The notes under the pieces were generated by a model. It made no database searches and was not told the DNA's origin. It worked only from the letters and a program-made list of their open reading frames with translations. A stretch of 64,000 nucleotides of DNA from RHKX01 sp963743875 (lineage in GTDB: Bacteria; Actinomycetota; Thermoleophilia; Solirubrobacterales; 70-9), in assembly GCA_963743875.1 (NCBI GenBank), contig CAVURM010000005.1, forward strand, positions 434,001 through 498,000, written 5' to 3'. The position numbers and the translations under genes are program-made. Each line of letters starts with the position of its first letter. The first letter of the stretch is position 1. This document shows, piece by piece, positions 34,384 to 42,448 of the stretch.

Positions 34384-35019
34384 CTAGAGGAGCTTCTCGA
34401 TCGGGGTCGTGCCGCTGACGACCTCGATCGTCCGCTCGGGCGCCTTGTCGGGGAGGAGGACCGCGATCACGGCGGCGACATCTGCCCGCGGGATGCTGCT
34501 GCGCCCGACTGAATCGCCGGCCTCGACCCTGCCGGTCGGCGGGTCGTCGGTGAGCATTCCCGGCTTGATGATGGCGTAGTCGAGACCGCTCGCTCTCACC
34601 GCCGCGTCGGCCCTGCCCTTGGCCCGCAGGTAGACGTCGAACGTCTCCTCACCCTCGTGATCGGCGTCGGCGCCCATCGAGCTGATGATCAGGAAGCGGC
34701 CGATGTGGTTGTGCTTGGCGGCCTCGATCAACTTGACGGCGCCGCCGTAGTCCATCGCCTCCTTGCGGGCCGGACCGCTTTCGGGTCCGGCGCCCGCGGC
34801 GAAGACGACGGCCTCGGCCACGCCGACGGCCTCGGCCACGCGATCATCGTCGGCCTCCTCGAGATCGCAGACGATCGCCTCCAGCGCTCCCGCTTCTCTG
34901 ACGGCCTCCGCGTGGGCCGGATTGCGGATCAGCGATCGAACCTGGTCGCCCCGCTCGTCGAGCATCCGGGTCAGCTCCAGTGCGATCTTTCCATGACCCC
35001 CGGCGATGACGACTCTCAT
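34384..35019 (-). CDS. NAD(P)-binding SDR_a5-like (NmrA/YhfK-type) protein
   Basis: 211 residues. MRVVIAGGHGKIALELTRMLDERGDQVRSLIRN is a Rossmann start with the GxxGxx nucleotide loop, then VVFAAGAGPESG, RFLIISSMGADAD and LDYAIIKPGMLTDDPPTGRVEAG, which match atypical SDRs such as YhfK/YtfG-like proteins. These often act on quinones or as redox-linked regulators; the exact role is not known. It is convergent with ctaA, four bases apart, and followed 38 bases later by the stop of the GH31 gene on the same strand. Confidence 0.9.
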   Translation of the reverse strand: MRVVIAGGHGKIALELTRMLDERGDQVRSLIRNPAHAEAVREAGALEAIVCDLEEADDDRVAEAVGVAEAVVFAAGAGPESGPARKEAMDYGGAVKLIEAAKHNHIGRFLIISSMGADADHEGEETFDVYLRAKGRADAAVRASGLDYAIIKPGMLTDDPPTGRVEAGDSVGRSSIPRADVAAVIAVLLPDKAPERTIEVVSGTTPIEKLL

Positions 35020-35057
35020 GCCCGTTTTCTATCCGATTCCGGCGCCGGGCAGGCGCC

Positions 35058-37311
35058 TCATCTGAGCGGGTGAGTGCCGCAGCGGATGAAGTAGGGAAGC
35101 CGGTGCAGCGGGGCTCCCACGTACGAAGCCGAGGGACCGCGGTATCGGGTTCCGTCGGCTGCCCGCCAGCAGCCTCGCGGGAAGTAGACGGTGCGGGCGA
35201 CCTCGCCCTCCTCGACCACCGGAGCTACGAGCACGTCGCGGCCGAGCATCCACTCCTGATCCTCGCGCGCGGCGCGTCCGTCCTTCGGGTACTCGAGCCA
35301 GAGCGGTCGCGCGATCGGGACGCCGCCCTGGGCTCGCCCGCCTCCAGAGGCGCATGATCAGCGGCTCGGCCCGCCGATGCAGGTCGCTGAGTCGCTTGTA
35401 GATGCGGAGCGTCTCCTGGTCGTAGGACCACGGCGTATGGGTCCCCGCCGCGACCGACCCGTGGACGCGAAACATCGGTGAGAGCGCCGCCCACTGGGCC
35501 CAGCGGATAAAGAGCTCCTTGCTGGTCGCGCCGTAGGGGATGTCGAAGAAGCCGCCGATGTCGGTGGTGAATCCGTAAGCGCCGCCGATGCCGCGGTTCA
35601 GCATGTCGGTCGTCAGCGAGGCGAGGCCGGCCGAGCGGCTCCAGTCGGTCGTCTCGTCGCCGGGGAAGTTGGCGAACTCGTAGCGGGCGGAGCCGGGGGT
35701 GCCCGAGTAGCCGCTGCGCGTGTAGTAGAAGATCTCGCGGCTCGGGTGGGAGCGCTCGAACTTCCGCACCGCCTCCCACGTGGCCTGATGGAAGAGGGTG
35801 CCGAGACGGTTGTGCATCGACCAGCCGGTGGCACCGTTGTGGAAGCGCATGCCGACCTGGACCTGCTCGCCGAAGTCCTGCATGAATCCCTCCGCGCCGA
35901 GCTTCAGCGCATCGCGGATCCGGCCCTGCCACCAGCGCACCGCCTTCGGATTCGTGAAGTCGATCTGCGCGGCCGGAGCGTTGAAGTTGGAGGTGAAGAT
36001 GTAGGGATCCCCGTTCTCCCGGGTCGCCACGTACCCCTTCTTCAGAGCGACGTTGTACGCCCGTGGGTCGTCGGTCCCGATCTCGTCCCTGCCGACGAAG
36101 GATCGGAAGTAGACGACCGGTTTGATCCCGCGGCCTCGCAGCTTTTCGATCGTCTTGCGCAGGAAGGGCTTCGGCAGGAACTGCCAGCCCTCGATCCGGT
36201 AGGCGGACAGGTCGATGTTGAGATGCCGCATCTGTCTTAGGTCGGAGCGGACGTCGGCCTCGTAGTCGGGTGCTGGCTGGTCGGGAAACTGAACGAGCCG
36301 ATCGAGCGTCGGCCCGATCGCCCACCGGGGCGGGACCCGATGGCGACCCGAGATCGCGGTCAGGTTGCGGATCGCCGTATGGGAGGTCCCGGGTGCCACG
36401 ACGTAATCGAGTCGTGATGCCGCCGCCTGGACCTGCCAGGCATCCGTACGGTCGGATGCCATCCGCCAATGGCTCAGTTCGTCGCGGTCGAGCAGGAAGC
36501 CGTAGCGGTCGGGGGAGATGAAAGACGACTGCACGTAATAGGCCGCGTGCTCGCCGTTCGGGAAGAGGTAGAGATCCGGGTCGGGTGCGTCGGCGGGTGC
36601 CGGGCCGCCGATTCCGCCGGCGCTCAGGTTCTCCTGTTGGGTCCAGTTGTAGAACTCCGATCCCGCCTGGTCGAGCGAGTTATGACGGCCGCCGAAGCCG
36701 CGGAAGGCCTCATCTTTGGGCGCCTCGAAGGAGTCACCCATCGCCGCTACGCCGGCGCGGACGTCGGGTCTGGCGTTGATCTCGATCGTTCCCGGCCCGG
36801 GCCCGGAGCCGACATCGACGACCAGCTTCCGCCCGCTCGGATCGCTGGTCGTCATCACCAGTCTCACCCCGTCCCGGCGTTCCCCGATCCGCTTGACCGC
36901 GACCGCGCCGTACTCGGTGCCGCCTTCGGTGACCGTGTTCAGGTTGCCGTTCCACTGCGAGGAGGGGAACTGGTCGATGGTGACGTCGCCGACGAGGAAC
37001 GTGAGCGGTGCATAGAGCGTCGGCGCCGGGGTGCCCTGCGAGCCGAACTGCGGTCGCGGGACCGCGGGTACCTGCTGCGACGCCGCCTCCCGCCCCCTGA
37101 TCTGACGCAGGACGGTCCTGCCCTTCCCGTCGGCGAATGTGATCCGCACGGGGTTCCGCTCGATCGTCGCCGAGGCCCCCGGAACCGCAACGATCACCCG
37201 ATTGGGCTTGACGGTGACCTCGGCGGGGGCCTCGGCCGAGGTCACCATGGCCAGAGCACCCGCCAGCGAAAGCGCCGCCACCAGGAATCGAAGTCGTCCA
37301 CCCGCCGTCAT
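35058..37311 (-). CDS. Exported glycoside hydrolase family 31 enzyme (one frameshift)
   Basis: About 750 residues. A signal peptide (LRFLVAALSLAGALAMVTSAEA) is followed by a GH31 N-terminal beta domain and a TIM barrel with RGFGGRHNSLDQAG, PPRWAIGPTLDRL, and the nucleophile region GFMQDFGEQVQVGM (Asp in MQDFGE). The GGAYGFTTDIGGFFD motif carries the acid/base Asp. The substrate is probably an alpha-glucoside or sulfoquinovoside; DFGE rather than D-M-N-E leaves this open. Near 35340 the frame shifts and the true C-terminus (WMLGRDVLVAPVVEEGEVARTVYFPRGCW to THPLR) ends at 35058. Confidence 0.88.
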
Positions 37312-37377
37312 CGCCGGGAGGGTATGGACGCGGCGAGCGGGATGCGCCGCTCGCCGGCCTGCACCTGGGCGTCGGGA

Positions 37378-38043
37378 CTAGGCCTTGGTGGGCTGCGGGA
37401 CGATCCGGATGTAGGGGGTCGGCGACTCCCAGCCGTCCGGGTAGGTCTCGCGGGCCTCCTCGTCGGAGACGGTGCCGGCGATGATCACGTCGTCGCCCTG
37501 CTGCCACTGGGCCGGCGTTGCGACCTTGTGGTTGGCGGTCAGCTGCAGCGAGTCGACGACCCGGAGAACCTCGTCGAAGTTCCGGCCGGCCGTCATCGGA
37601 TAGATCAGGATCAGCTTGATCTTCTTGTCCGGACCGATCACGAACACGTTCCGCACCGTCTGGTTGTCGGCGGGGGTGCGCTCGGTCGGGTCGCCCTCGA
37701 CGTCGGCGGGCAACATCTCGTATGCCTTCGCGACCTTGAACTCCGGGTCGGCGATGATCGGGTAGTTGGGGGCGGTGCCCTGCGAGGACTCGATGTCGGC
37801 CGCCCACTTCTCGTGGTTGCCGAGCGGGTCGATGGAAAGGCCGATGATCTTGACCCCGCGCTCGTCGAATGACGGCTTGATGGATGCCATGTAGCCCAGC
37901 TCGGTCGTGCAGACGGGGGTGAAGTCCTTGGGATGGGAGAACAGGACGCCCCACGAATCGCCCAGCCACTCGTGGAAGCTGATCGGTCCCTCGGTCGTCT
38001 CCGCCTCGAAGTCGGGGGCGGTCGATCCAATGCTCAAGCTCAT
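37378..38043 (-). CDS. 1-Cys peroxiredoxin (Prx6 family)
   Basis: 221 residues. The peroxidatic Cys45 lies in HPKDFTPVCTTELG; IIGLSIDPLGNHEKWAADI, RNVFVIGPDKKIKLILIYPMTAGRNFDEVLRVVDSLQL and the long C-terminal WQQGDDVIIAGTVSDEEA are specific to Prx6. No resolving Cys is present. It reduces hydroperoxides in the cytosol. AAGGAGAAGAC immediately before ATG 38043 is an excellent ribosome-binding site. The leader holds an inverted repeat at 38091-38111 and, further up, structured elements B and C. Confidence 0.96.
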   Translation of the reverse strand: MSLSIGSTAPDFEAETTEGPISFHEWLGDSWGVLFSHPKDFTPVCTTELGYMASIKPSFDERGVKIIGLSIDPLGNHEKWAADIESSQGTAPNYPIIADPEFKVAKAYEMLPADVEGDPTERTPADNQTVRNVFVIGPDKKIKLILIYPMTAGRNFDEVLRVVDSLQLTANHKVATPAQWQQGDDVIIAGTVSDEEARETYPDGWESPTPYIRIVPQPTKA

Positions 38044-38090
38044 GTCTTCTCCTTCGGAAGTCCGTGGACGGGGTGCAGATCCACCCGCGA

Positions 38091-38111
38091 GATTAGCGAA
38101 AGTACCTAATC
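38091..38111. promoter_or_regulatory. Inverted repeat in the prx6 leader, candidate operator
   Basis: GATTAG-cgaaagtac-CTAATC, six-base arms with a nine-base spacer, lies 47 bases before the prx6 ATG. The position suits a redox-responsive repressor or activator. The family of the regulator cannot be inferred from this site alone. Confidence 0.35.
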
Positions 38112-38189
38112 CCGACCAGATTTCAGGTGAATAGGCTCAGGATCCCGCCGATCAAATTCGCCGAGACGTCATTTCCGTCCCGCGCCGGG

Positions 38190-38297
38190 CCTGACGAGCC
38201 AGGGAGCCGCCGGATCAAGGAAGACGTGGCCGACGCGGCCGAAGGTGGCCGCGAGGCCACCGATGACGCCGAGCCCGGCGCCTCCCTGGCCGTCAGG
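38190..38297. ncRNA. Structured element, copy B (tandem with copy C)
   Basis: P1: CCTGAC-gag-CCAGGGAG-c-CGCCGG (38190-38213) pairs with CCGGCG-c-CTCCCTGG-cc-GTCAGG (38275-38297), 20 pairs. Then ATCAAGGAAGA (38214-38224), hairpin P2 (GTGGCC / GGCCAC, internal loop GAC / GA, GCGGCC / GGCCGC, loop GAAGGT), then GATGACGCCGAG (38262-38273). The single-stranded junctions match copies A and C almost exactly, whereas P1 is unrelated in sequence to theirs. In the internal loop G and A of both strands can form tandem sheared G-A pairs with one bulged C. Confidence 0.68.
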
Positions 38298-38304
38298 TCA
38301 GGTA

Positions 38305-38405
38305 CTGACGAGTGCGGGGGCCGTCAGATCAAGGAAGACGAGCCGATGCGACCTTCGGTCGTGAGGCGAGGATGACGCCGAGCTGGCGCCACCCGCACTC
38401 GTCAG
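38305..38405. ncRNA. Structured element, copy C (tandem, overlapping the nrdJ stop)
   Basis: P1: CTGACGAGTGCGGG (38305-38318) is the exact inverse of CCCGCACTCGTCAG (38392-38405), and pairing extends inward with few mismatches to about 23 pairs. Then ATCAAGGAAGA (38328-38338), P2 (C-GA-GCC / GGC-GA-G with tandem G-A pairs, internal loop GAT / GA, GCGACC / GGTCGT with a G-U pair, loop TTC) and GATGACGCCGAG (38371-38382). The nrdJ stop codon lies inside the 3' arm of P1. On the minus strand the element would begin right at that stop, as a 3'-UTR or intercistronic structure. Confidence 0.68.
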
Positions 38406-41257
38406 CCGCAGCCGGTGTTGTTGCCGCAGCTGGTGCACGTGTAACAGGACCCCGTCCGTTGCATCATGCCGCCGCACTGATCACAGGCGGGGCCGAGCTC
38501 GAGCTCCCGGGTCATCCGCACCGGAACGACCGGCGGGGTATCGGTCAGCGCTGCCGTGGCCGGCTGAGCCGAGCCGGGCTTCGCGGAACCGCCCGAGGCG
38601 GACACCGCGGCACCGGTCTCGGCGGTGCCGCGGTTGCCGTTCCCATTGCCGTTCCCATTCTTCGGGCCGGCGGTATCGGGGCTGAACAGGGCCTGCTGGG
38701 CGTCCTTCCGGGCTCGGACGTCCTTGGTCAGGATGCCGAGGTCCTCGTGCAGGTCGATGTCCTCGATGAACCGGCTCGCGAGCCAGCGCATGATGTAGTC
38801 GGGCATCGACTTGGCGAACGGGATCTCCTGGTTCTTGGTCATGCCCTCCGGGTCGAAGCGCATGTAGCTGAACTTGTTGACGAGGACCTCGAGCGGCACG
38901 CCGTACTGCAGGCCGATCGAGACGGCCGTCGCGAACGCGTTCATCATCCCGCGCAGCGTCGAGCCCTCCTTGCCGATGTCGGTCAGGAAGATCTCCCCGA
39001 CCGAGCCGTCCTCGTACTTGCCGGCGGTGATGTAGCCCTCCTGCCCGGCGATCGAGAACTTGTGGGTCAGCGATTGGCGCTCGGCGGGCATCCGGCGACG
39101 GACCGGGACCGGCTGCACTTCCTCGAGGACCTCGTCGGGCGTGTCCTGGGCGTCGGTGCGGAGCGCCTGCGCGGTCTTCGAGCCGTCGCGGTAGATCGCG
39201 AGCGCCTTCAGGCCGCCCTTCCAGCCTTCGGTGTAGGCGTCGGCGATGTCGGCGACCGAGGCCGTCTCCGGCAGGTTGACCGTCTTGCTGATCGCGCCGC
39301 TGAGGAACGGTTGCGTCGCCGACATCATCTGGATGTGGCCCATGTGGCTGATCGCCCGCTCGCCGACCGCGACGTCGAACACCGGCAGGTGCCCGTCCTC
39401 GAGGCCGGGAGCGCCGACGATCGTGCCCTGGTCGTTGATGTAGGCGGTGATCTGCTCGCCGGCCTCCTCGGAGTAGCCGAGCGTCTTCAGCGCCAGCGGC
39501 ACCGAGCGGTTGACGATCGTCATCGATCCACCGCCGACCAGCTCCTTGTACTTGACGAGCGAGAAGTCGGGCTCGATCCCCGTGGTGTCGCAATCCATCA
39601 GGAAGCTGATCGTGCCGGTCGGAGCCAGAACCGTCGCCTGGGCGTTGCGGTAGCCGTGCTCGTCGCCGAGCGCGACCGCTTCGTCCCAGGAGCGCCGGGC
39701 GGCGGCCAGCAGTTCGCTATCGGCGATCTGGCCGTCGGGAATCTCGTAGGCAGCGTCACGGTGCATGCGCATCACGTTGTTGTGCGGCTCGCGGTTCTTC
39801 TCGTACTCGTCGTAGGGGCCGATTGCGGCAGCCACCTCGGCCGACTTGCGGTAGCCGCGGCCGGTCATCAGCGCGGTGATCGCGGCGGCGACCGCACGGC
39901 CGTCGTCGGAGTCGTAGGGCATCCCGTTCGACATCAGGAAGGCGCCGAGGTTGGCGTAGCCGAGTCCGAGCTGACGGAAGCGGCGCGCGTTGGCGCCGAT
40001 CTCCTCGGTCGGGTAGCTCGACGGGCCGACGACGATCTCCTGGGCGAGCAGCACGATGTCGACGGTGTGTTCGAAGTCGGCGGTGTCGAAGGTGCCGTCG
40101 GGCCGGCGGAACTTCATCAGGTTGATCGAGGCCAGGTTGCAGGCCGAGTCGTCGACGTGCATGTATTCACTGCACGGATTACTGGCGTTGATCCGGCCCG
40201 ACTCGGGGCAGGTGTGCCAGTCGTTGATGATCGTGTCGAACTGGACCCCCGGGTCGGCGCAGCGCCAGGCGGCCTCCGAGAGCTGATTGAGCAGGTCGCG
40301 GGCCGGCAGCGTCTTGATCGTCGAGCCGTCCTTGCGAGCCGTCAGATCCCAGTCGGAGTCGGCCTCTACGGCCTGCATGAACTCGTCGGTGATCCGCACC
40401 GAGTTGTTGGCGTTCTGGTACTGGATCGAGGTGAAGCCGTCACCGTCGATGGACATGTCGAAGCCGGCGTCGCGGAGGGCGGCGGCCTTGTCCTCCTCGC
40501 GGGCCTTGCACCAGATGAAGTCCTCGATGTCCGGATGGTCGACGTCGAGGACGACCATCTTCGCCGCGCGGCGGGTCTTGCCGCCCGACTTGATCGTCCC
40601 CGCCCACGCGTCGGCGCCGCGCATGAACGAGACCGGGCCTGAGGCGTACCCGCCCTTGGAGAGCTGCTCGGTGGAGCCGCGGATGTTGGAGAGGTTGATC
40701 CCGGAGCCGGAGCCGCCGCGGAAGATCGTGCCCTCCTTGGTGTTCCAGGCGAGGATCGACTCCATCGTGTCCTCGACGCTGAGGATGAAGCAGGCCGAGC
40801 ACTGCGGGTTCTCCTCGAAGCCGACGTTGAACCAGACGGGGGAATTGAAGGCGGCCTTCTGGTGCAACAGGATGTGCGTCAGCTCGGCCTCGAAGGCGTC
40901 TGCGTCCGCGGGCGTCGAGAAGTAACCGTGTTCACGGCCCCAGCCGGCGATCGTGCCGGAGACGCGGCCGATCATCTGCCGGACCGAGCGCTCACGCTCA
41001 GGCGAGCCGAGCGGCCCGCGGAAGTACTTCTGGGCAACGATGTTGGTTGCGTTCTGGGACCAGGTCACGGGGAACTCGACCTCACGCTGCTCGAAGGCCG
41101 GTGCAGCGGGGTCGCCGATGATGGCGTCGCGCACCTCCCAGACGACCTCATCGAACGGATGAGTCCCCTCGGACGTGAACCGACGATCGATCGTCAGCCC
41201 TCCGTCAGCGACCTTCGCGGTCGTGTTGATCGTCGTCTCAGAAACTGCCTTCGTCAT
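38402..41257 (-). CDS. nrdJ: Adenosylcobalamin-dependent ribonucleotide reductase (class II)
   Basis: 951 residues. Active-site blocks: NSPVWFNVGF, the substrate-site Cys region QCSACFILSVEDTMESIL, FRGGSGSGINLSNIRGS, NPCSEYMHVDDSACNLASINL, and APTGTISFLMDCDTTGIEPDFSLVKYK. The C-terminus has the redox Cys pairs CDQCGGMMQRTGSCYTCTSCGNNTGCG, the zinc-ribbon-like tail of NrdJ. It makes deoxyribonucleotides using coenzyme B12, so it works with or without oxygen. ATG 41257 follows GGGAGAAGAG. The low-complexity linker with four G-N repeats before the tail is typical of this clade. Its stop is buried in structured element C. Confidence 0.97.
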   Translation of the reverse strand: MTKAVSETTINTTAKVADGGLTIDRRFTSEGTHPFDEVVWEVRDAIIGDPAAPAFEQREVEFPVTWSQNATNIVAQKYFRGPLGSPERERSVRQMIGRVSGTIAGWGREHGYFSTPADADAFEAELTHILLHQKAAFNSPVWFNVGFEENPQCSACFILSVEDTMESILAWNTKEGTIFRGGSGSGINLSNIRGSTEQLSKGGYASGPVSFMRGADAWAGTIKSGGKTRRAAKMVVLDVDHPDIEDFIWCKAREEDKAAALRDAGFDMSIDGDGFTSIQYQNANNSVRITDEFMQAVEADSDWDLTARKDGSTIKTLPARDLLNQLSEAAWRCADPGVQFDTIINDWHTCPESGRINASNPCSEYMHVDDSACNLASINLMKFRRPDGTFDTADFEHTVDIVLLAQEIVVGPSSYPTEEIGANARRFRQLGLGYANLGAFLMSNGMPYDSDDGRAVAAAITALMTGRGYRKSAEVAAAIGPYDEYEKNREPHNNVMRMHRDAAYEIPDGQIADSELLAAARRSWDEAVALGDEHGYRNAQATVLAPTGTISFLMDCDTTGIEPDFSLVKYKELVGGGSMTIVNRSVPLALKTLGYSEEAGEQITAYINDQGTIVGAPGLEDGHLPVFDVAVGERAISHMGHIQMMSATQPFLSGAISKTVNLPETASVADIADAYTEGWKGGLKALAIYRDGSKTAQALRTDAQDTPDEVLEEVQPVPVRRRMPAERQSLTHKFSIAGQEGYITAGKYEDGSVGEIFLTDIGKEGSTLRGMMNAFATAVSIGLQYGVPLEVLVNKFSYMRFDPEGMTKNQEIPFAKSMPDYIMRWLASRFIEDIDLHEDLGILTKDVRARKDAQQALFSPDTAGPKNGNGNGNGNRGTAETGAAVSASGGSAKPGSAQPATAALTDTPPVVPVRMTRELELGPACDQCGGMMQRTGSCYTCTSCGNNTGCG

Positions 41258-41572
41258 CTCTCTTCTCCCTCATAAAGCCTTCAAATTGGTAACGCGTGAT
41301 GGTTGCGATTGAGTCGGACGTAACAAGCTCCGCGAGAACGCCACAAACGGTCGAATCGGGCTCCGCGAGGCTCCCGTAGGACCGCTCGGCCAGATTAGGG
41401 ATGGCCGACCGTGGGCCTCAGCGGCTTCTCCGCAAACCGGGCAAAACGAAGCGTTCGATGCCCGCTGCGACACCACGCATTTTACGGGGTTGGAGTGCTC
41501 GGCACCACCCCCCGTGACGTGATTTCACCTGAGCTTCACCCGGCGATTAGTCGCGAGGGGGATAATCGGTGA
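41258..41572. other. 315-base divergent region between nrdJ and the hemolysin III family gene
   Basis: No gene is supported; a 68-codon minus-strand frame (41270-41476) has a CPVCG but no ribosome-binding site or family likeness. I looked for an adenosylcobalamin riboswitch, which would suit nrdJ, and saw neither the B12-box nor the other conserved segments. A 10-base direct repeat at 41327-41369 is listed separately. The plus-strand promoter of the hemolysin III gene should lie near 41500-41560. Confidence 0.5.
41327..41369. repeat. Direct repeat GCTCCGCGAG, two copies 33 bases apart, upstream of nrdJ
   Basis: GCTCCGCGAG occurs at 41327-41336 and 41360-41369, three helical turns apart and 70-110 bases before the nrdJ ATG. 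NrdR repressor sites on nrd genes also come in pairs with about 31-33 base spacing, but these copies do not resemble the A/T-rich NrdR box, so only the geometry fits. Confidence 0.3.
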
Positions 41573-42448
41573 ATGACCGAGGGAATGCGCAAGGCCGCCG
41601 ACGCGAGCCGCGAGCGGGCAACTGCCGCTCGCGAGGCGATGGGCGAGCGGATCGACGCCGCCAAGGAGGCCACCGCGCAGCGGATGGAGGCCACCGGCGA
41701 ACGGGTCGAAGCGGCCAAGGTCGCCACCGGCGAACGGGTCGAAGCGGCCAAGGTGGCGACCGGCGAGAAGGTCGACGCCGCCAGGGCCGCCGCGCTCGAG
41801 CTCCATCAGAAGGTCAAGCCGAAGCTGCGCGGAGTGATCCACGAATACTCCTTCCCCGTCTCACTCGTCGCCGGCGCCCTGCTCGTCTACTTCGCCTCCG
41901 GCGGCCGCGAGCGACTGGCGCTGGCGATCTACGCGATCTCGCTCTCGGCATTGCTCGGGACCAGCGCCCTCTACCACCGCGTCAACTGGAAACGCCCCAC
42001 CTCGCGGATGTGGATGCGCCGCCTCGACCATTCGATGATCTTCCTGCTGATCGCCGGCACTGTGACGCCGTTCCTGGTCCTCGTCGTCGGCGGCGCACTG
42101 GCCACGGCGCTCCTGATCGCCGTCTGGGCAGGCGCTCTCGCGGGGATCTTCGTCGAGGTCGTCTGGGTCAACTCCCCCCGCTGGGTATCGGTTGCCGTAT
42201 ATCTGACCGTCGGCTGGATCGGCGCCATCGCCTTTCCGTCGATCGTCGCCAACGCCGGCCTCGGGGCCGGGTTGTTGATCGCTGCCGGCGGCGTCCTCTA
42301 CACGATCGGCGCAGTCGTCTACGCCAAGCAGCGCCCCGACCCGAGGCCGTCCGTCTTCGGCTACCACGAGATCTTCCACGTGCTCGTCGTCGCGGCGGCG
42401 GTCGCTCACTTCACCGCGATCGCCATTTACGCCGCCCCGACGGGTTGA
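41573..42448 (+). CDS. Hemolysin III (PAQR/YqfA) family membrane protein with N-terminal amphipathic repeats
   Basis: 291 residues. From about residue 85 it is a seven-helix HlyIII/PAQR protein: GVIHEYSFPVSLVAGALLVYFA, STALYHRVNWK-like TSALYHRVNW with its His, RLDHSMIFLLIAGTVTPF, and GYHEIFHVLVVAAAVAHF with metal-binding His residues. The first 80 residues are a charged amphipathic helix with an 11-residue repeat (E-A-T-G-E-R-V-E-A-A-K, then V-A-T-G-E-R-V-E-A-A-K twice more), like apolipoprotein repeats. That extension is not part of the usual family and may bind membrane surface or form a coiled coil. Confidence 0.9.
   Translation: MTEGMRKAADASRERATAAREAMGERIDAAKEATAQRMEATGERVEAAKVATGERVEAAKVATGEKVDAARAAALELHQKVKPKLRGVIHEYSFPVSLVAGALLVYFASGGRERLALAIYAISLSALLGTSALYHRVNWKRPTSRMWMRRLDHSMIFLLIAGTVTPFLVLVVGGALATALLIAVWAGALAGIFVEVVWVNSPRWVSVAVYLTVGWIGAIAFPSIVANAGLGAGLLIAAGGVLYTIGAVVYAKQRPDPRPSVFGYHEIFHVLVVAAAVAHFTAIAIYAAPTG
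41690..41755 (+). repeat. 33-bp tandem repeat inside the hemolysin III family gene
   Basis: Two copies of a 33-base unit starting GCCACCGGCGAACGGGTCGA follow each other with almost no difference; a third, diverged copy follows. They encode 11-residue helical repeats. Near-identity at DNA level points to recent duplication, so copy number may vary between strains. Confidence 0.8.

Larger units (their letters stand above)
38044..38401. other. 358-base intergenic region between nrdJ and prx6 holding two structured elements
   Basis: No gene is supported. The part next to prx6 (38044-38130) holds its ribosome-binding site and a 21-base inverted repeat. Bases 38190-38297 and 38305-38405 are two tandem copies of a structured element listed separately, copy C running into the nrdJ stop codon. 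A plus-strand open frame through both copies gives repeated R-I-K-E-D peptides, but stem pairing, not codons, is what the copies conserve. Confidence 0.7.

Noticed and set aside
38127..38375. An 82-codon plus-strand frame with repeated R-I-K-E-D peptides across elements B and C
   Set aside because: There is no ribosome-binding site, and the copies conserve base-pairing rather than codons. Frame-like similarity follows from the conserved junction sequence.
41270..41476. A 68-codon minus-strand frame with CPVCG upstream of nrdJ
   Set aside because: It has no ribosome-binding site, a low-complexity remainder and no recognisable family.
41258..41572. Adenosylcobalamin riboswitch upstream of the B12-dependent nrdJ
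   Set aside because: Expected by function, but the B12 box and other conserved aptamer segments are not present on the minus strand.
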